DNA of 64,000 bases from Candidatus Saccharibacteria bacterium UBA2952 (GTDB taxonomy: Bacteria; Patescibacteriota; Saccharimonadia; Saccharimonadales; Saccharimonadaceae). Of the stretch, positions 25,517 to 34,904 are shown piece by piece; the first letter of the stretch is position 1, and every line of letters begins with the position of its first letter. A model generated the notes under the pieces. That model ran no database searches and was not told where the DNA came from. It worked only from the letters and a program-made list of their open reading frames with translations. Made by a program: the position numbers and the translations under genes. The stretch covers positions 118,550-182,549 of the forward strand of contig DEBQ01000002.1 in NCBI GenBank assembly GCA_002348605.1. Direction: 5' to 3'.

Positions 25517-26110
25517 ATGAAACCATCGAACTATCTTGTCCCTACGGTCATCGAAAGTTCACCTTTGGGGGAACGGGCTTTCGACATTTACTCACGCCTA
25601 CTAAAAGAACGCATTATCTTTTTGGGCGAAGAAGTAAATGAACATACGGCCAACCTGGTTGTCGCACAGCTTCTGCACCTCGCTTACGAAGACCCGAAGA
25701 AAGAAATTAGTCTGTATATCAACAGCCCGGGCGGAAGCGTCTATGACGGACTGGCGATTTACGACACCATGCAGTTCATTAAGCCAGATGTCGCGACCTA
25801 CGGTATTGGCCTACAAGCTAGTATGGGTGCGTTCCTACTTTCAAGCGGAACCAAAGGCAAACGGTTCGTGCTGCCAAATTCACGTGTCATGATTCATCAG
25901 CCATCGAGTGGCACTCAGGGTAAGATTAGCGACCAAGAAATTACCCTGCGCGAAGGAATTGCTCTTAAGAAGCGCTTGAACGAAATCCTGGCAAAGAACA
26001 CAGGCCAAAAGCTTACCAAGATCGAGAAAGATGTTGAACGTGACTTCTGGATGAGCGCCGATGAAGCCGTTAAGTACGGCCTTGCCGACAAAACGGTCGC
26101 AAAAGCGTAA
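25517..26110 (+). CDS. clpP: ATP-dependent Clp protease proteolytic subunit
   Basis: 197 residues. Serine protease that forms tetradecamers and degrades substrates delivered by ClpC (4982). Catalytic Ser in GLQASMGAFLLSSG, catalytic His in VMIHQPS, and the Asp in the WMSADEAVKYGLAD region. The oxyanion and axial-loop stretches YINSPGGSVYDG are typical. The frame extends upstream to 25490, but the ATG at 25517 is the family start and the extension covers the CIRCE and -10 boxes. Confidence 0.96.
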   Translation: MKPSNYLVPTVIESSPLGERAFDIYSRLLKERIIFLGEEVNEHTANLVVAQLLHLAYEDPKKEISLYINSPGGSVYDGLAIYDTMQFIKPDVATYGIGLQASMGAFLLSSGTKGKRFVLPNSRVMIHQPSSGTQGKISDQEITLREGIALKKRLNEILAKNTGQKLTKIEKDVERDFWMSADEAVKYGLADKTVAKA

Positions 26111-26148
26111 GCATTGGTAAAATCCCGCGAAAAACTCGCGTGAAATTA

Positions 26149-26177
26149 TTGACATAGCCACCACTCCTGTTCATAAT
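26149..26177 (+). promoter_or_regulatory. rpoBC promoter (TTGACA-17-CATAAT)
   Basis: TTGACA (26149-26154), 17-bp spacer, CATAAT (26172-26177). The predicted start is near 26184, giving a leader of about 130 nt before rpoB. Confidence 0.75.
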
Positions 26178-26219
26178 GGGATCTAATGAAGGTTGCATAA
26201 GCTGCTGTTTTTAGTACGC

Positions 26220-26241
26220 ACGCCTGGGCGGGGCGTTTTTT
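26220..26241 (+). terminator. Possible attenuator in the rpoB leader
   Basis: ACGCC (26220-26224) pairs with GGCGT (26232-26236), followed by six T. The stem is only 5 bp, GC-rich. It lies 75 nt before the rpoB start, so it could reduce readthrough into rpoBC. Confidence 0.4.
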
Positions 26242-26316
26242 GCGTGTTAACAGTTGTTTAGAAACTCATACCACCCACCAATCAACCAACCTAAATCCTG
26301 CGAGGAGAGTATAGTC

Positions 26317-29300
26317 GTGGCAACCAAGCCTGCTACCACCAACCAGCGTGTTTTCTTTACCAAAGATGACACCGCACTCCCGCTCCCGAACCTGATGGCG
26401 CACCAAAAGGACTCATGGCGAGAATTCGTCGAGACCGGTCTGTCAGAAATTTTCGCGGAGCTTAACCCAATCGAAGACTACACCGGCCAAAAGCTGGAAC
26501 TGCGCTTCGGTAAGTACGAATTCCAAGATCCAAAGAATTCAGAAAGCTTTGCCAAAGAAAATAACGTCACCTTTGACGCACCGCTGCACGCGATGGTCGA
26601 ACTAACTAACAAAGTCACCGGTGAAGTCAAAGAGCAGGAAATTTACCTGGGTGACTATCCATGGATGACCGACCGCGGTACGTTCATTATTAACGGTACT
26701 GAACGTGTCGTCGTTTCGCAGCTAATCCGCTCGGCAGGTATCTTCTTTACCGCCGAAAACGCCACTGGCCGCAACTACTACGGCGCCAAGCTGATTCCTG
26801 GCCGTGGTGCATGGTTAGAATTTGAAACCGCGACCAACGGTGTCATTTACGTGAAGATCGACCGTCGCCGTAAGCTGCCTGTCACAACGCTGCTTCGCGC
26901 CCTTGGTCACTCTAAAACGTCTGAAATCAAAGCACTCTTTGCCGATGTCGACACTGGGGACACGAAGTACATCGACGCAACCCTTGAAAAAGACGCTGCC
27001 CGCGGTTCGAACGAAGCCTTGATCGAAGTGTACCGCCGCCTCCGCCCAGGCGACCTAGCAACTGTCGACAACGCCCGCCAAATGATCGAACGCATGTTCT
27101 TTGACTTCAAGCGCTTTGACTATTCTCGCGTTGGTCGCTACAAACTGAACCAACGCCTTAAGCTGGACGTTGCGAACACCACCAAGAACCGCGTGTTCCA
27201 AATGAGCGACTTGGTTGCTATCGTCAGCGAAATCATCCGCTTGAACAACAGCCAAGAAGATGCCGACGACATTGACGCGCTGTCAAACCGCCGCGTTAAA
27301 CTGGTTGGTGAACTTGTCGCCCGCCAATTCCGCGTTGGTATGCTGCGCATGCAGCGTAACGCCATGGACCGTATGTCTATGAGCGACCTTGAAACGGTCA
27401 CGCCATCACAGCTCATCAACGCCCGCCCGGTTGTTGCTGCTGTCCGTGAGTTCTTTGCAAGTTCACAGCTTTCTCAGCTGATGGACGAAGTAAACCCACT
27501 GTCAGAGCTATCACACAAACGACGCCTCAGCTCAATGGGCCCTGGTGGTCTTTCTCGTGAACGCGCCGGATTCGACGTCCGTGACGCCCACCCAACTCAC
27601 TATGGCCGACTTTGTTCGGTTGAAACGCCGGAAGGTGCCAACATCGGCTTGGTGTTGAACCTTGCAGCCTACGCCCGTGTTAACGAATACGGATTCATTG
27701 AAACGCCATACCTTAAGGTTAAGAACGGCAAAGTTACTGACGAAGTTGTCTACCTCGACGCTTCGCAGGAAGTTACCGAAGTCATTGCCGACGCTGGTGC
27801 TGAACTTGACGCGAACGGTAAGTTCGTCGCAGAACGCGTCAGTGCCCGTAACGGTCTGCTCCCAGAGCAGGTCGACGCCAGCGAGGTCACCTACATGGAT
27901 GCCGCGAACAAGCAGATCCTTGGTTCAACCGCCAGCCTGGTTCCATTCATTGAAAAGAACCGTATCGACCGATCATTGACCGGCTCGAACATGCAGAAGC
28001 AAGCAGTGCCACTACTAACGCCACAATCACCTGTAGTCGGTACTGGTGTCGAAGGCGAAATTGCCAAGAACACCAGCCAGCTGATTCTAGCCGAAGGTGC
28101 TGGTGAAGTCGTTCGTGCCGACGGTGACGAAGTCCATGTCAAGTACAAGGACGGCGTCAAGATTTACGAACCCATTCACTTTGCGAAAAGCAACGACGAC
28201 CGCTCAATTAACCAGAAAGTCCGTGTCACTCGTGGCCAAAAGGTCAAAGCTGGTGACATTCTGATCGAAGGTGCGTCTGTCGCCGACGGCGAACTGGCTC
28301 TTGGCCGTGACCTTACCGTGGCCTTCATGCCATGGGGTGGGTACAACATGGACGACGCTATCGTTCTTAGCAACAAGTTAGTTCAAGACGACAGCCTGAC
28401 CAGTATTAACATCAAAGACTACAACGTTGAAGTCCGCGAAACCAAGCTTGGTCCTGAAATCGTTACTCGCGACATTCCAAACGTCAGTGAAGAATCACTG
28501 CGTCACCTGGACGAAAACGGTATTGTACAGATTGGTTCTGAAGTCCGTGCCGGAGATGTACTTGTCGGTAAAATTACGCCAAAGGGTGAGCAGGAACTCA
28601 GTTCTGAAGAACGACTGCTACGTGCCATCTTCGGTGAAAAAGCCAAGGATGTCCGTGATACCTCACAGCGTATGAACAATGCAGGTGGTGGTAAAGTTGT
28701 CGGTGTTAAGATCTTCAGCCGCGAAAACGGTCACGAGCTTAAAGCCGGTGTGCTGATGCAGATTCAGATCTTCGTCGCCCAGCTCCGAAAGATCTCGGTC
28801 GGTGACAAGCTGGCTGGACGTCACGGTAACAAGGGTGTCGTCGCCCGCATTCTGCCAGTCGAAGACATGCCATTCCTTGAAGACGGAACTCCAGTCGATG
28901 TTGTATTGAACCCGCTTGGTGTCCCGAGCCGTATGAACATCGGACAGCTGTTCGAAACTCACCTAGGTATGGCTGCTCGCGCCCTTGGCTACAAGGTAGC
29001 AACGCCACCATTTAACGGTGTGCCGAACGAAGTCATTTCTAAGGAACTTGAAAAAGCCGGCTACGCCCCAGACGGCAAGAGCCAGCTGTATGACGGCCGT
29101 ACCGGTGAAGCCTTTGAAGAACGCACTACTGTTGGTGTCATGCATATCATTAAGCTGCACCACATGGTTTCAGACAAGATCCACGCCCGCTCAATCGGAC
29201 CATACACAATGGTCACCCAGCAGCCACTTGGTGGTAAGGCGCAGAACGGTGGTCAGCGGTTTGGTGAAATGGAGGTGTGGGCACTTGAAGCATATGGTGC

Positions 29301-29679
29301 TGCCACGACGCTTCAGGAAATGCTTACCATCAAGTCTGACGACGTCTACGGTCGTGCTAAGGCCTACGAATCCATCATCAAAGATGAACAAATCGTCGGT
29401 CCGAAGCTGCCAGAAAGCTTTAACGTGCTCGTGAAAGAGCTGCAGGGACTTGGCCTTCGTGTCGACCTGCTCGATGAATCGGATGTTATTGACGCCGAAG
29501 AAGTTATCGCCGAAGCTGGTCCGGACGATAAAACCGTTCCTGCCGACCCTGTTCTGCCATCTGACGATGAAGAAACTGTATTCGACGAAGCCGACGAAAT
29601 CGACCTCGAAGAAGATGGTCTGAGCGTGGAAACTGCTGAAGAATTTGCAAATGAAGAAGACGAAAAGGAGGTAGCGTAA
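26317..29679 (+). CDS. rpoB: RNA polymerase beta subunit
   Basis: 1120 residues. Catalytic core subunit. The rifampicin-pocket region is normal (SQLMDEVNPLSELSHKRR, RLSSMGPGGLSRERAGFDV), followed by the conserved HPTHYGRLCSVETPEGANIG, GYNMDDAIVLS, KLAGRHGNKGV and the C-terminal LGGKAQNGGQRFGEMEVWALEAYGA. A long acidic tail follows. The frame opens at 26254, but the GTG at 26317 is chosen because GAGGAG lies 9 nt upstream and the family start follows. The stop overlaps the rpoC start by 1 nt. Confidence 0.97.
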   Translation: MATKPATTNQRVFFTKDDTALPLPNLMAHQKDSWREFVETGLSEIFAELNPIEDYTGQKLELRFGKYEFQDPKNSESFAKENNVTFDAPLHAMVELTNKVTGEVKEQEIYLGDYPWMTDRGTFIINGTERVVVSQLIRSAGIFFTAENATGRNYYGAKLIPGRGAWLEFETATNGVIYVKIDRRRKLPVTTLLRALGHSKTSEIKALFADVDTGDTKYIDATLEKDAARGSNEALIEVYRRLRPGDLATVDNARQMIERMFFDFKRFDYSRVGRYKLNQRLKLDVANTTKNRVFQMSDLVAIVSEIIRLNNSQEDADDIDALSNRRVKLVGELVARQFRVGMLRMQRNAMDRMSMSDLETVTPSQLINARPVVAAVREFFASSQLSQLMDEVNPLSELSHKRRLSSMGPGGLSRERAGFDVRDAHPTHYGRLCSVETPEGANIGLVLNLAAYARVNEYGFIETPYLKVKNGKVTDEVVYLDASQEVTEVIADAGAELDANGKFVAERVSARNGLLPEQVDASEVTYMDAANKQILGSTASLVPFIEKNRIDRSLTGSNMQKQAVPLLTPQSPVVGTGVEGEIAKNTSQLILAEGAGEVVRADGDEVHVKYKDGVKIYEPIHFAKSNDDRSINQKVRVTRGQKVKAGDILIEGASVADGELALGRDLTVAFMPWGGYNMDDAIVLSNKLVQDDSLTSINIKDYNVEVRETKLGPEIVTRDIPNVSEESLRHLDENGIVQIGSEVRAGDVLVGKITPKGEQELSSEERLLRAIFGEKAKDVRDTSQRMNNAGGGKVVGVKIFSRENGHELKAGVLMQIQIFVAQLRKISVGDKLAGRHGNKGVVARILPVEDMPFLEDGTPVDVVLNPLGVPSRMNIGQLFETHLGMAARALGYKVATPPFNGVPNEVISKELEKAGYAPDGKSQLYDGRTGEAFEERTTVGVMHIIKLHHMVSDKIHARSIGPYTMVTQQPLGGKAQNGGQRFGEMEVWALEAYGAATTLQEMLTIKSDDVYGRAKAYESIIKDEQIVGPKLPESFNVLVKELQGLGLRVDLLDESDVIDAEEVIAEAGPDDKTVPADPVLPSDDEETVFDEADEIDLEEDGLSVETAEEFANEEDEKEVA

Positions 29680-32600
29680 TGTCACGTGTCGTCGCCACCA
29701 CCGGTATCGCTGACTTTGACGCCGTCCGCCTAGCCGTCGCTAGCCCGGAAGACATCCTGAAATGGAGTCACGGTGAAGTCACCAAGCCGGAAACTATCAA
29801 CTACCGTACCCAAAAGCCTGAGCGTGACGGATTGTTCTGTGAACGGATCTTCGGACCGGTCAAAGACATCAACCCGCACGACAGCAAGCTAAAGGGTGTT
29901 CGCTCACGCGAAGCCGCTGTTGACAAGAACGGCGAGCTGGTTACCAAGGCTATCGTCCGTCGTGAACGCATGGGTCACATTAGCCTGGCCGCTCCTGTCG
30001 CCCATATCTGGTTCATGCGCGGTACGCCGTCAGCTATGAGCCTACTGCTCGGCCTGACGGTCCGTAACCTAGAACGCATTGCGTACTTCGCAACCTACGT
30101 CATTCTAAAAGTTGACGAAGCTAAGCGAGACCAAATGCTAGCTGACCTTGAAGCCGAGACCGAAGCCGGCCGAGCCGCTATCAAGATGCGCTACGAAAAA
30201 GAAGCTGAAGCTGAAGGTGCTGATGTTAAAGCACTCGCCGAAGCACAGACCCGCGAGAGTGAAGAACTCGAAGAGCGCTACCTGGCTAAGAAAACCCAGC
30301 TCGACAGCCTGCAAAAGGGTGCACTGATTTCTGAAACCGACTACCGCAACCTGCCAGAAGAGTACGAAGAACTCGTTGGTGTTGGCATGGGTGGTACCGC
30401 TCTTAAAGCAATGCTTGACGAAATCGACCTGCCAACGCTCATTGCTGAACTGACCGCAGAAGTCGAAACTGCCAAGGGTCAACGCGAAAAGAAACTACTC
30501 AAGCGTCTGAAGGTGCTTGAAGGCATGCAAGCTGCCGGCATTAAGCCGTCAAGCCTCTGCCTGACCGTCCTTCCTGTGATTCCACCGGACCTTCGTCCGA
30601 TGGTCCAGCTGACCGGAGGCCGTTTTGCTACGAGCGACCTAAACGACCTGTACCGTCGTGTTATCAACCGTAACAACCGTCTGAAAAAGCTGGTCGACCT
30701 GAACGCGCCAGAAGTCATTCGCCGCAACGAAATGCGTATGCTGCAAGAAGCCGTTGATGCATTGGTCGACAACTCAGCTGCCCGTGGTGGACGTGCTGTT
30801 AACGCGACCGGTGGACGCCGCCGCCTGAAGTCTATCAGCGACATGCTGAAGGGTAAGCAGGGTCGGTTCCGCCAGAACCTGCTCGGTAAGCGTGTCGACT
30901 ACTCTGGCCGTTCGGTCATCGTGGTCGGTCCAAAGCTAAAGATCAACCAGTGTGGTCTGCCTAAGCAAATGGCGCTCGAACTGTTCAAGCCATTCGTCAT
31001 TAGCTGGCTTATCCGTGGTGAGCACGCACATAACATTCGCAGTGCTACCCGTCTGATTGAAGCCGGCGACGCATTGGTATGGGACGCGCTCGACGCAGTT
31101 ATCGAAGGCAAGTACGTTCTGTTGAACCGTGCTCCGTCGCTTCACCGTCTGTCAATCCAGGCATTCATGCCGAAACTAGTTGAAGGTAAAGCGATTCAGC
31201 TTCACCCACTCGTTGCTAACGGTTTCAACGCCGACTACGACGGTGACCAGATGGCTGTCCACTTGCCGCTTTCAGACGACGCACAGCGCGAAGCCCGCGA
31301 GCTGATGTCTGCAACCAACAACCTGCTGAAGCCAGCCGATGGTGCGCCGGTACTCAACATTGGCCAGGACGTCGTGCTTGGTAACTACTACCTGACGTAC
31401 GAAAAACCAGGCGCGCAGACGAAAGAAGTCAAAGCCTACAGCTCTGTCTACGAAGCCGAAATGGCCTACGACGACAAGAAGCTACAGCTGCAAAGCCCAA
31501 TTCGTATTTTCGCCAAGGGTGAAATCCGCGAAACAACGCTGGGCCGCGTATTCTTCAACGAAATTCTGCCCGCTGACTTCCCGTACGACAACAATGTCCA
31601 AAGCAAGAAACAGCTGAAGAAAGTCCTTGCGAAAATCTTCGACACCTACGGGGCTGAAGAAACCGCAAAGACTGCCGACCGCATGAAAGGCCTGGCTTTC
31701 CGCTTCGCTACCGTTGCTGCCGTTTCGACTGGTAAGGATGACTATGTCCACTTCGACGAAATCTCTGAATTCGTTGCCGAAGGTGACGCCAAGACTACCT
31801 TGATTTCTGAACAGTACGACCAAGGTTTGATTACCGATGAAGAACGCTACAACCTTACCGTTGCTGCATGGCGCTCGGTCGACAACCAAGTCACCGACTT
31901 CCTAAAGAGCAAGCTTGCCGGCATGGACACCAGTATTTCCGTTATGGTCAACTCTGGTGCTCGTGGTGATATTAGTAACGTCAAGCTGGCCAGCGCCATG
32001 ATTGGTATTCAGGTTGACGCGACTAACCGCGAAATTGAGCTGCCTATCCGAAGCTCATTCCGCCAAGGTCTTTCTAGCCTGGAAGCCTTCATCGCTACCC
32101 GTGGTGCCCGTAAGGGTCTGATTGACACCGCTCTTAAGACCGCCGACTCGGGTTATCTGACTCGTCGTCTGGTCGACGTTTCACAAGACGTCTTCACCGT
32201 TGAGGACGAAGCTGGTGATGACGATGGATTTGCCATTCTCCGCAGCGAAAGCGAACAGACCATGATTGATTTCAGCAACCGTCTGTACGGACGCTATGCT
32301 GCCGAAGATGTCGCTGGTCACGTCAAGAAGGGTGAGCTGATCACTCGTGCTATCGCGAACGAAATCGAAAACGACAGTTCGGTTGAATCAGTCAAAATCA
32401 TGAGCGTGCTTTCAACCAAGAACCTTCGTGGTATTCCGCAGAAGAGTTACGGTATCGACATGGCTACTGGTGCGCTGGTCGCAAAAAGCCAGCCTGTCGG
32501 TGTCATCGCTGCCCAGTCGGTCGGTGAGCCTGGTACCCAGCTAACGCTCCGTACCTTCCACGCCTCTGGTGTGGCTGGTGGGGACATTACCCAGGGTCTG

Positions 32601-33500
32601 CCACGTGTCGAAGAACTGTTCGAAGCCCGCAGCCCGAAGGGTCAGGCGTACGTAACAGAAGTTACCGGCCTGGTCGACGTCTGGGAAGACGGCAGCCACT
32701 ATGTGGTTCAGGTCACTCCAGAAGCCGGACACGTCGAACGCTTGCCGCTCGAAGGCCGCACGGTCAACGTTAAGGCAGGTTCTAACGTTAAGGTTGGTGA
32801 CGTACTTGCTACCACCGAAGGCGAAGCTAAGCCACTCGTCGCTCCGTTTGATGGCGTCGTTGAAATCGCCGAAGACACGCTAGTGATTGCCGCAAACGCT
32901 TCAGCCCCAGTCCGCTACGAGATTCCTGGCACCACCCAGCTCGTCGTTAAGGCAGGTGACACGGTTGAGGCCGGTGACCGCCTGACGATCGGTTCGCTGA
33001 ACCTGCACCAGCTGATGATGCTGAAGGGCACCGAAGCCACCCAGCGCTACATCATCAACGAAGTACTGCGTATTTACGCCGCACAGGGACAGGACGTCGC
33101 CGACAAGCATCTTGAGATCATCGTTCGACAGATGTTCTCGCGTGTACAAGTCGAAGACCCAGGCGACTCAAGCTTCGTTACCGGCGATATCGTCTCTAAG
33201 GCGGCTGTCGTCGAAGCGAACGAACAGCTTGCCGCCGAAGGCAAGAACCTAGTGGCCTATACCCAGCTGCTGCTTGGTATCACCAAGGTCAGTATCTGGA
33301 GCGACAGCTGGCTCTCAGCCGCTTCATTCCAAGACACGACCCGCGTGCTTATCAACGCCGCAACCTCTGGTCGTGCTGACCACCTGAACGGTCTGAAAGA
33401 AAACGTCATCATCGGACGCAAGATTCCAGTCGGAACCGGCGCCGAGACGTACGAAGAAGACTTCGAAGCTGTGGTCGAAGACGCCGAACTCGCCGCGTAA
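29679..33500 (+). CDS. rpoC: RNA polymerase beta' subunit, without zinc sites
   Basis: 1273 residues. It carries the catalytic Mg motif FNADYDGDQMAVH near residue 517 (most bacteria have NADFDGDQ) and the trigger-loop/bridge-helix part (ARKGLIDTALKTADSGYLTRRLVDV). Unusually, all eight zinc ligands are gone: the N-terminal zinc-ribbon region (about 62-90) and the second site (about 841-845 and 910-925) have no Cys. An N-terminal helical insert with Glu/Ala-rich sequence is present at about 145-235. AGGAGG lies 8 nt before the ATG. Co-transcribed with rpoB. Confidence 0.97.
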   Translation: MSRVVATTGIADFDAVRLAVASPEDILKWSHGEVTKPETINYRTQKPERDGLFCERIFGPVKDINPHDSKLKGVRSREAAVDKNGELVTKAIVRRERMGHISLAAPVAHIWFMRGTPSAMSLLLGLTVRNLERIAYFATYVILKVDEAKRDQMLADLEAETEAGRAAIKMRYEKEAEAEGADVKALAEAQTRESEELEERYLAKKTQLDSLQKGALISETDYRNLPEEYEELVGVGMGGTALKAMLDEIDLPTLIAELTAEVETAKGQREKKLLKRLKVLEGMQAAGIKPSSLCLTVLPVIPPDLRPMVQLTGGRFATSDLNDLYRRVINRNNRLKKLVDLNAPEVIRRNEMRMLQEAVDALVDNSAARGGRAVNATGGRRRLKSISDMLKGKQGRFRQNLLGKRVDYSGRSVIVVGPKLKINQCGLPKQMALELFKPFVISWLIRGEHAHNIRSATRLIEAGDALVWDALDAVIEGKYVLLNRAPSLHRLSIQAFMPKLVEGKAIQLHPLVANGFNADYDGDQMAVHLPLSDDAQREARELMSATNNLLKPADGAPVLNIGQDVVLGNYYLTYEKPGAQTKEVKAYSSVYEAEMAYDDKKLQLQSPIRIFAKGEIRETTLGRVFFNEILPADFPYDNNVQSKKQLKKVLAKIFDTYGAEETAKTADRMKGLAFRFATVAAVSTGKDDYVHFDEISEFVAEGDAKTTLISEQYDQGLITDEERYNLTVAAWRSVDNQVTDFLKSKLAGMDTSISVMVNSGARGDISNVKLASAMIGIQVDATNREIELPIRSSFRQGLSSLEAFIATRGARKGLIDTALKTADSGYLTRRLVDVSQDVFTVEDEAGDDDGFAILRSESEQTMIDFSNRLYGRYAAEDVAGHVKKGELITRAIANEIENDSSVESVKIMSVLSTKNLRGIPQKSYGIDMATGALVAKSQPVGVIAAQSVGEPGTQLTLRTFHASGVAGGDITQGLPRVEELFEARSPKGQAYVTEVTGLVDVWEDGSHYVVQVTPEAGHVERLPLEGRTVNVKAGSNVKVGDVLATTEGEAKPLVAPFDGVVEIAEDTLVIAANASAPVRYEIPGTTQLVVKAGDTVEAGDRLTIGSLNLHQLMMLKGTEATQRYIINEVLRIYAAQGQDVADKHLEIIVRQMFSRVQVEDPGDSSFVTGDIVSKAAVVEANEQLAAEGKNLVAYTQLLLGITKVSIWSDSWLSAASFQDTTRVLINAATSGRADHLNGLKENVIIGRKIPVGTGAETYEEDFEAVVEDAELAA

Positions 33501-33520
33501 GTTCGGTACAGTTGCAAAAG

Positions 33521-33553
33521 CAATACAGCGCTCATTAGGGCGCTGTATTGCTT
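33521..33553 (+). terminator. Terminator after rpoC
   Basis: CAATACAGCGC (33521-33531), 8-nt loop, GCGCTGTATTG (33540-33550), then CTTTATT. The U tract is broken. Confidence 0.7.
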
Positions 33554-33570
33554 TATTATCATATTAGTGA

Positions 33571-33576
33571 TATAAT
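33571..33576 (+). promoter_or_regulatory. Extended -10 box before the 92-residue gene
   Basis: TGA-TATAAT, then 8 nt to the ATG at 33585. Predicted leader of 1-2 nt. Confidence 0.5.
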
Positions 33577-33584
33577 AATATATT

Positions 33585-33863
33585 ATGGTTATTGACACAC
33601 TAGGGTTTGATGACGGACGTGTATCGGTTCACGGAGAACACGTCACGCTCGAGCAACTCGATCTCATTATTCGGCACTTTGGTCGGCATGCGACAAGTGT
33701 CGTAGGTGTTAATGTTGATTATGATCTTCATTCCGAGCAACTTGAGCTGTCAGGAATTCCTACCGCTGACGCATCTGATGAGCGAGCGCGGTCAGCACTT
33801 AGCGACGCAATCGCAGCAGCCCAATATATTCGCCCTTCTAACGGTGTGGACATCTCTGCCTGA
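33585..33863 (+). CDS. Unknown small protein, 92 residues
   Basis: Soluble, acidic, alpha/beta-looking (TLEQLDLIIRHFGRH, SVVGVNVDYDLHSEQLELSG). No signal peptide or membrane helix. It stands alone between the rpoC terminator and the rpsL leader with its own extended -10. Not recognised. Confidence 0.6.
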   Translation: MVIDTLGFDDGRVSVHGEHVTLEQLDLIIRHFGRHATSVVGVNVDYDLHSEQLELSGIPTADASDERARSALSDAIAAAQYIRPSNGVDISA

Positions 33864-34008
33864 ATCTGTTAGAGTTATTCATAAGAGTTTCATCTTTCTT
33901 GTCAGCTCCTTTAGCAAGAGCCCTTGAAAGACAAAGACGATTTGGAACAATGCTGAAGGTTCCCGAATCGTAAGATTAATTAGTATTAAATGGGAGTTTG
34001 CATTTAAC

Positions 34009-34422
34009 ATGCCAACAATCAACCAATTGGTTCGAAAGCCACGCAAGACTGCCGGTAAAAAGTCGAAGTCTCCTGCGCTTGGCACCATTCACAACGCGCT
34101 GAAGACGCGCTACTACCAGCAGAACGCCCCGCTGATGCGTGGTGTCTGTATCAAGGTCACTACTAAGACCCCAAAAAAGCCGAACTCGGCTCTTCGTAAG
34201 GTTGCTCGTGTCCGTCTAACCAACAAGCAAGAAGTATGGGCGTACATCGGTGGCGAAGGTCACAACCTCCAGGAACACGCCGTTGTGCTTGTCCGTGGTG
34301 GCCGTGTGCCTGACCTTCCAGGTGTCCGTTACCACATCGTTCGTGGTGCGCTTGACCTTCAAGGCGTTCAGAAGCGCCAGCAGGGCCGTTCAAAGTACGG
34401 TACCAAGAAGGAGACTAAGTAA
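34009..34422 (+). CDS. rpsL: 30S ribosomal protein S12
   Basis: 137 residues. S12 sits at the decoding centre. PKKPNSALRKVARVRLTN is conserved, with Lys56 matching E. coli Lys42 (Met-less numbering). In GGRVPDLPGVRYH the residue matching E. coli Lys87 is Pro101; Asp102, the methylthiolation site, is kept. An insert of about 13 residues precedes the core. GGGAG lies about 13 nt before the ATG. First gene of a str-type unit; fusA and tuf are elsewhere (39.0 and 48.2 kb). Confidence 0.96.
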   Translation: MPTINQLVRKPRKTAGKKSKSPALGTIHNALKTRYYQQNAPLMRGVCIKVTTKTPKKPNSALRKVARVRLTNKQEVWAYIGGEGHNLQEHAVVLVRGGRVPDLPGVRYHIVRGALDLQGVQKRQQGRSKYGTKKETK

Positions 34423-34901
34423 TGCCTCGTAAAGTTACCAAAAAACTGCAACGCGAACTGAAACCTGACCGCAAGTACCAAAGCGTCATGGTTCAGCGCC
34501 TGATCAACAAGAGCATGCTTGACGGCAAAAAGCTTGTCGCCGAACGTGCCGTTTACAACGCGCTTGAACGCGCCGCTAAAAAAGTCGACAGCGAAGACCC
34601 ACTTGAAGTATTTGAAAAAGCACTCAAGAACGTCAGCCCGAACTTTGAAGTCAAAAGCCGCCGAGTCGGTGGTGCGAACTACCAAATTCCGTTTCCAGTC
34701 CAGGGACACCGCCAACTGCACTACGCTTTTAGCTGGCTAGTACAGTCTGCTCGTGCTCGTAGCGGTATGCCATACGAACAGCGCCTCGCCGCTGAAATCG
34801 TTGACGCCTACAACGAAGCTGGTGCAGCCTTCAAAAAGAAGGAAGACACTCACAAGATGGCCGAAGCCAACCGAGCCTTCGCCCACTTTGCCCGAGGCTA
34901 A
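34422..34901 (+). CDS. rpsG: 30S ribosomal protein S7
   Basis: 159 residues. It nucleates assembly of the 30S head and contacts the E-site tRNA. Typical sequence: MPRKVTKK start, VQRLINKSMLDGKK, FEVKSRRVGGANYQIP, SWLVQSARARSG and ending AEANRAFAHF. Its ATG overlaps the rpsL stop by 1 nt (TAATG). Confidence 0.96.
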   Translation: MPRKVTKKLQRELKPDRKYQSVMVQRLINKSMLDGKKLVAERAVYNALERAAKKVDSEDPLEVFEKALKNVSPNFEVKSRRVGGANYQIPFPVQGHRQLHYAFSWLVQSARARSGMPYEQRLAAEIVDAYNEAGAAFKKKEDTHKMAEANRAFAHFARG

Positions 34902-34904
34902 TAT

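Noticed and set aside
30138..30482. Long minus-strand frames inside rpoC, and similar ones in rpoB and fusA
   Set aside because: Shadow frames of biased codon use on the opposite strand of conserved genes.
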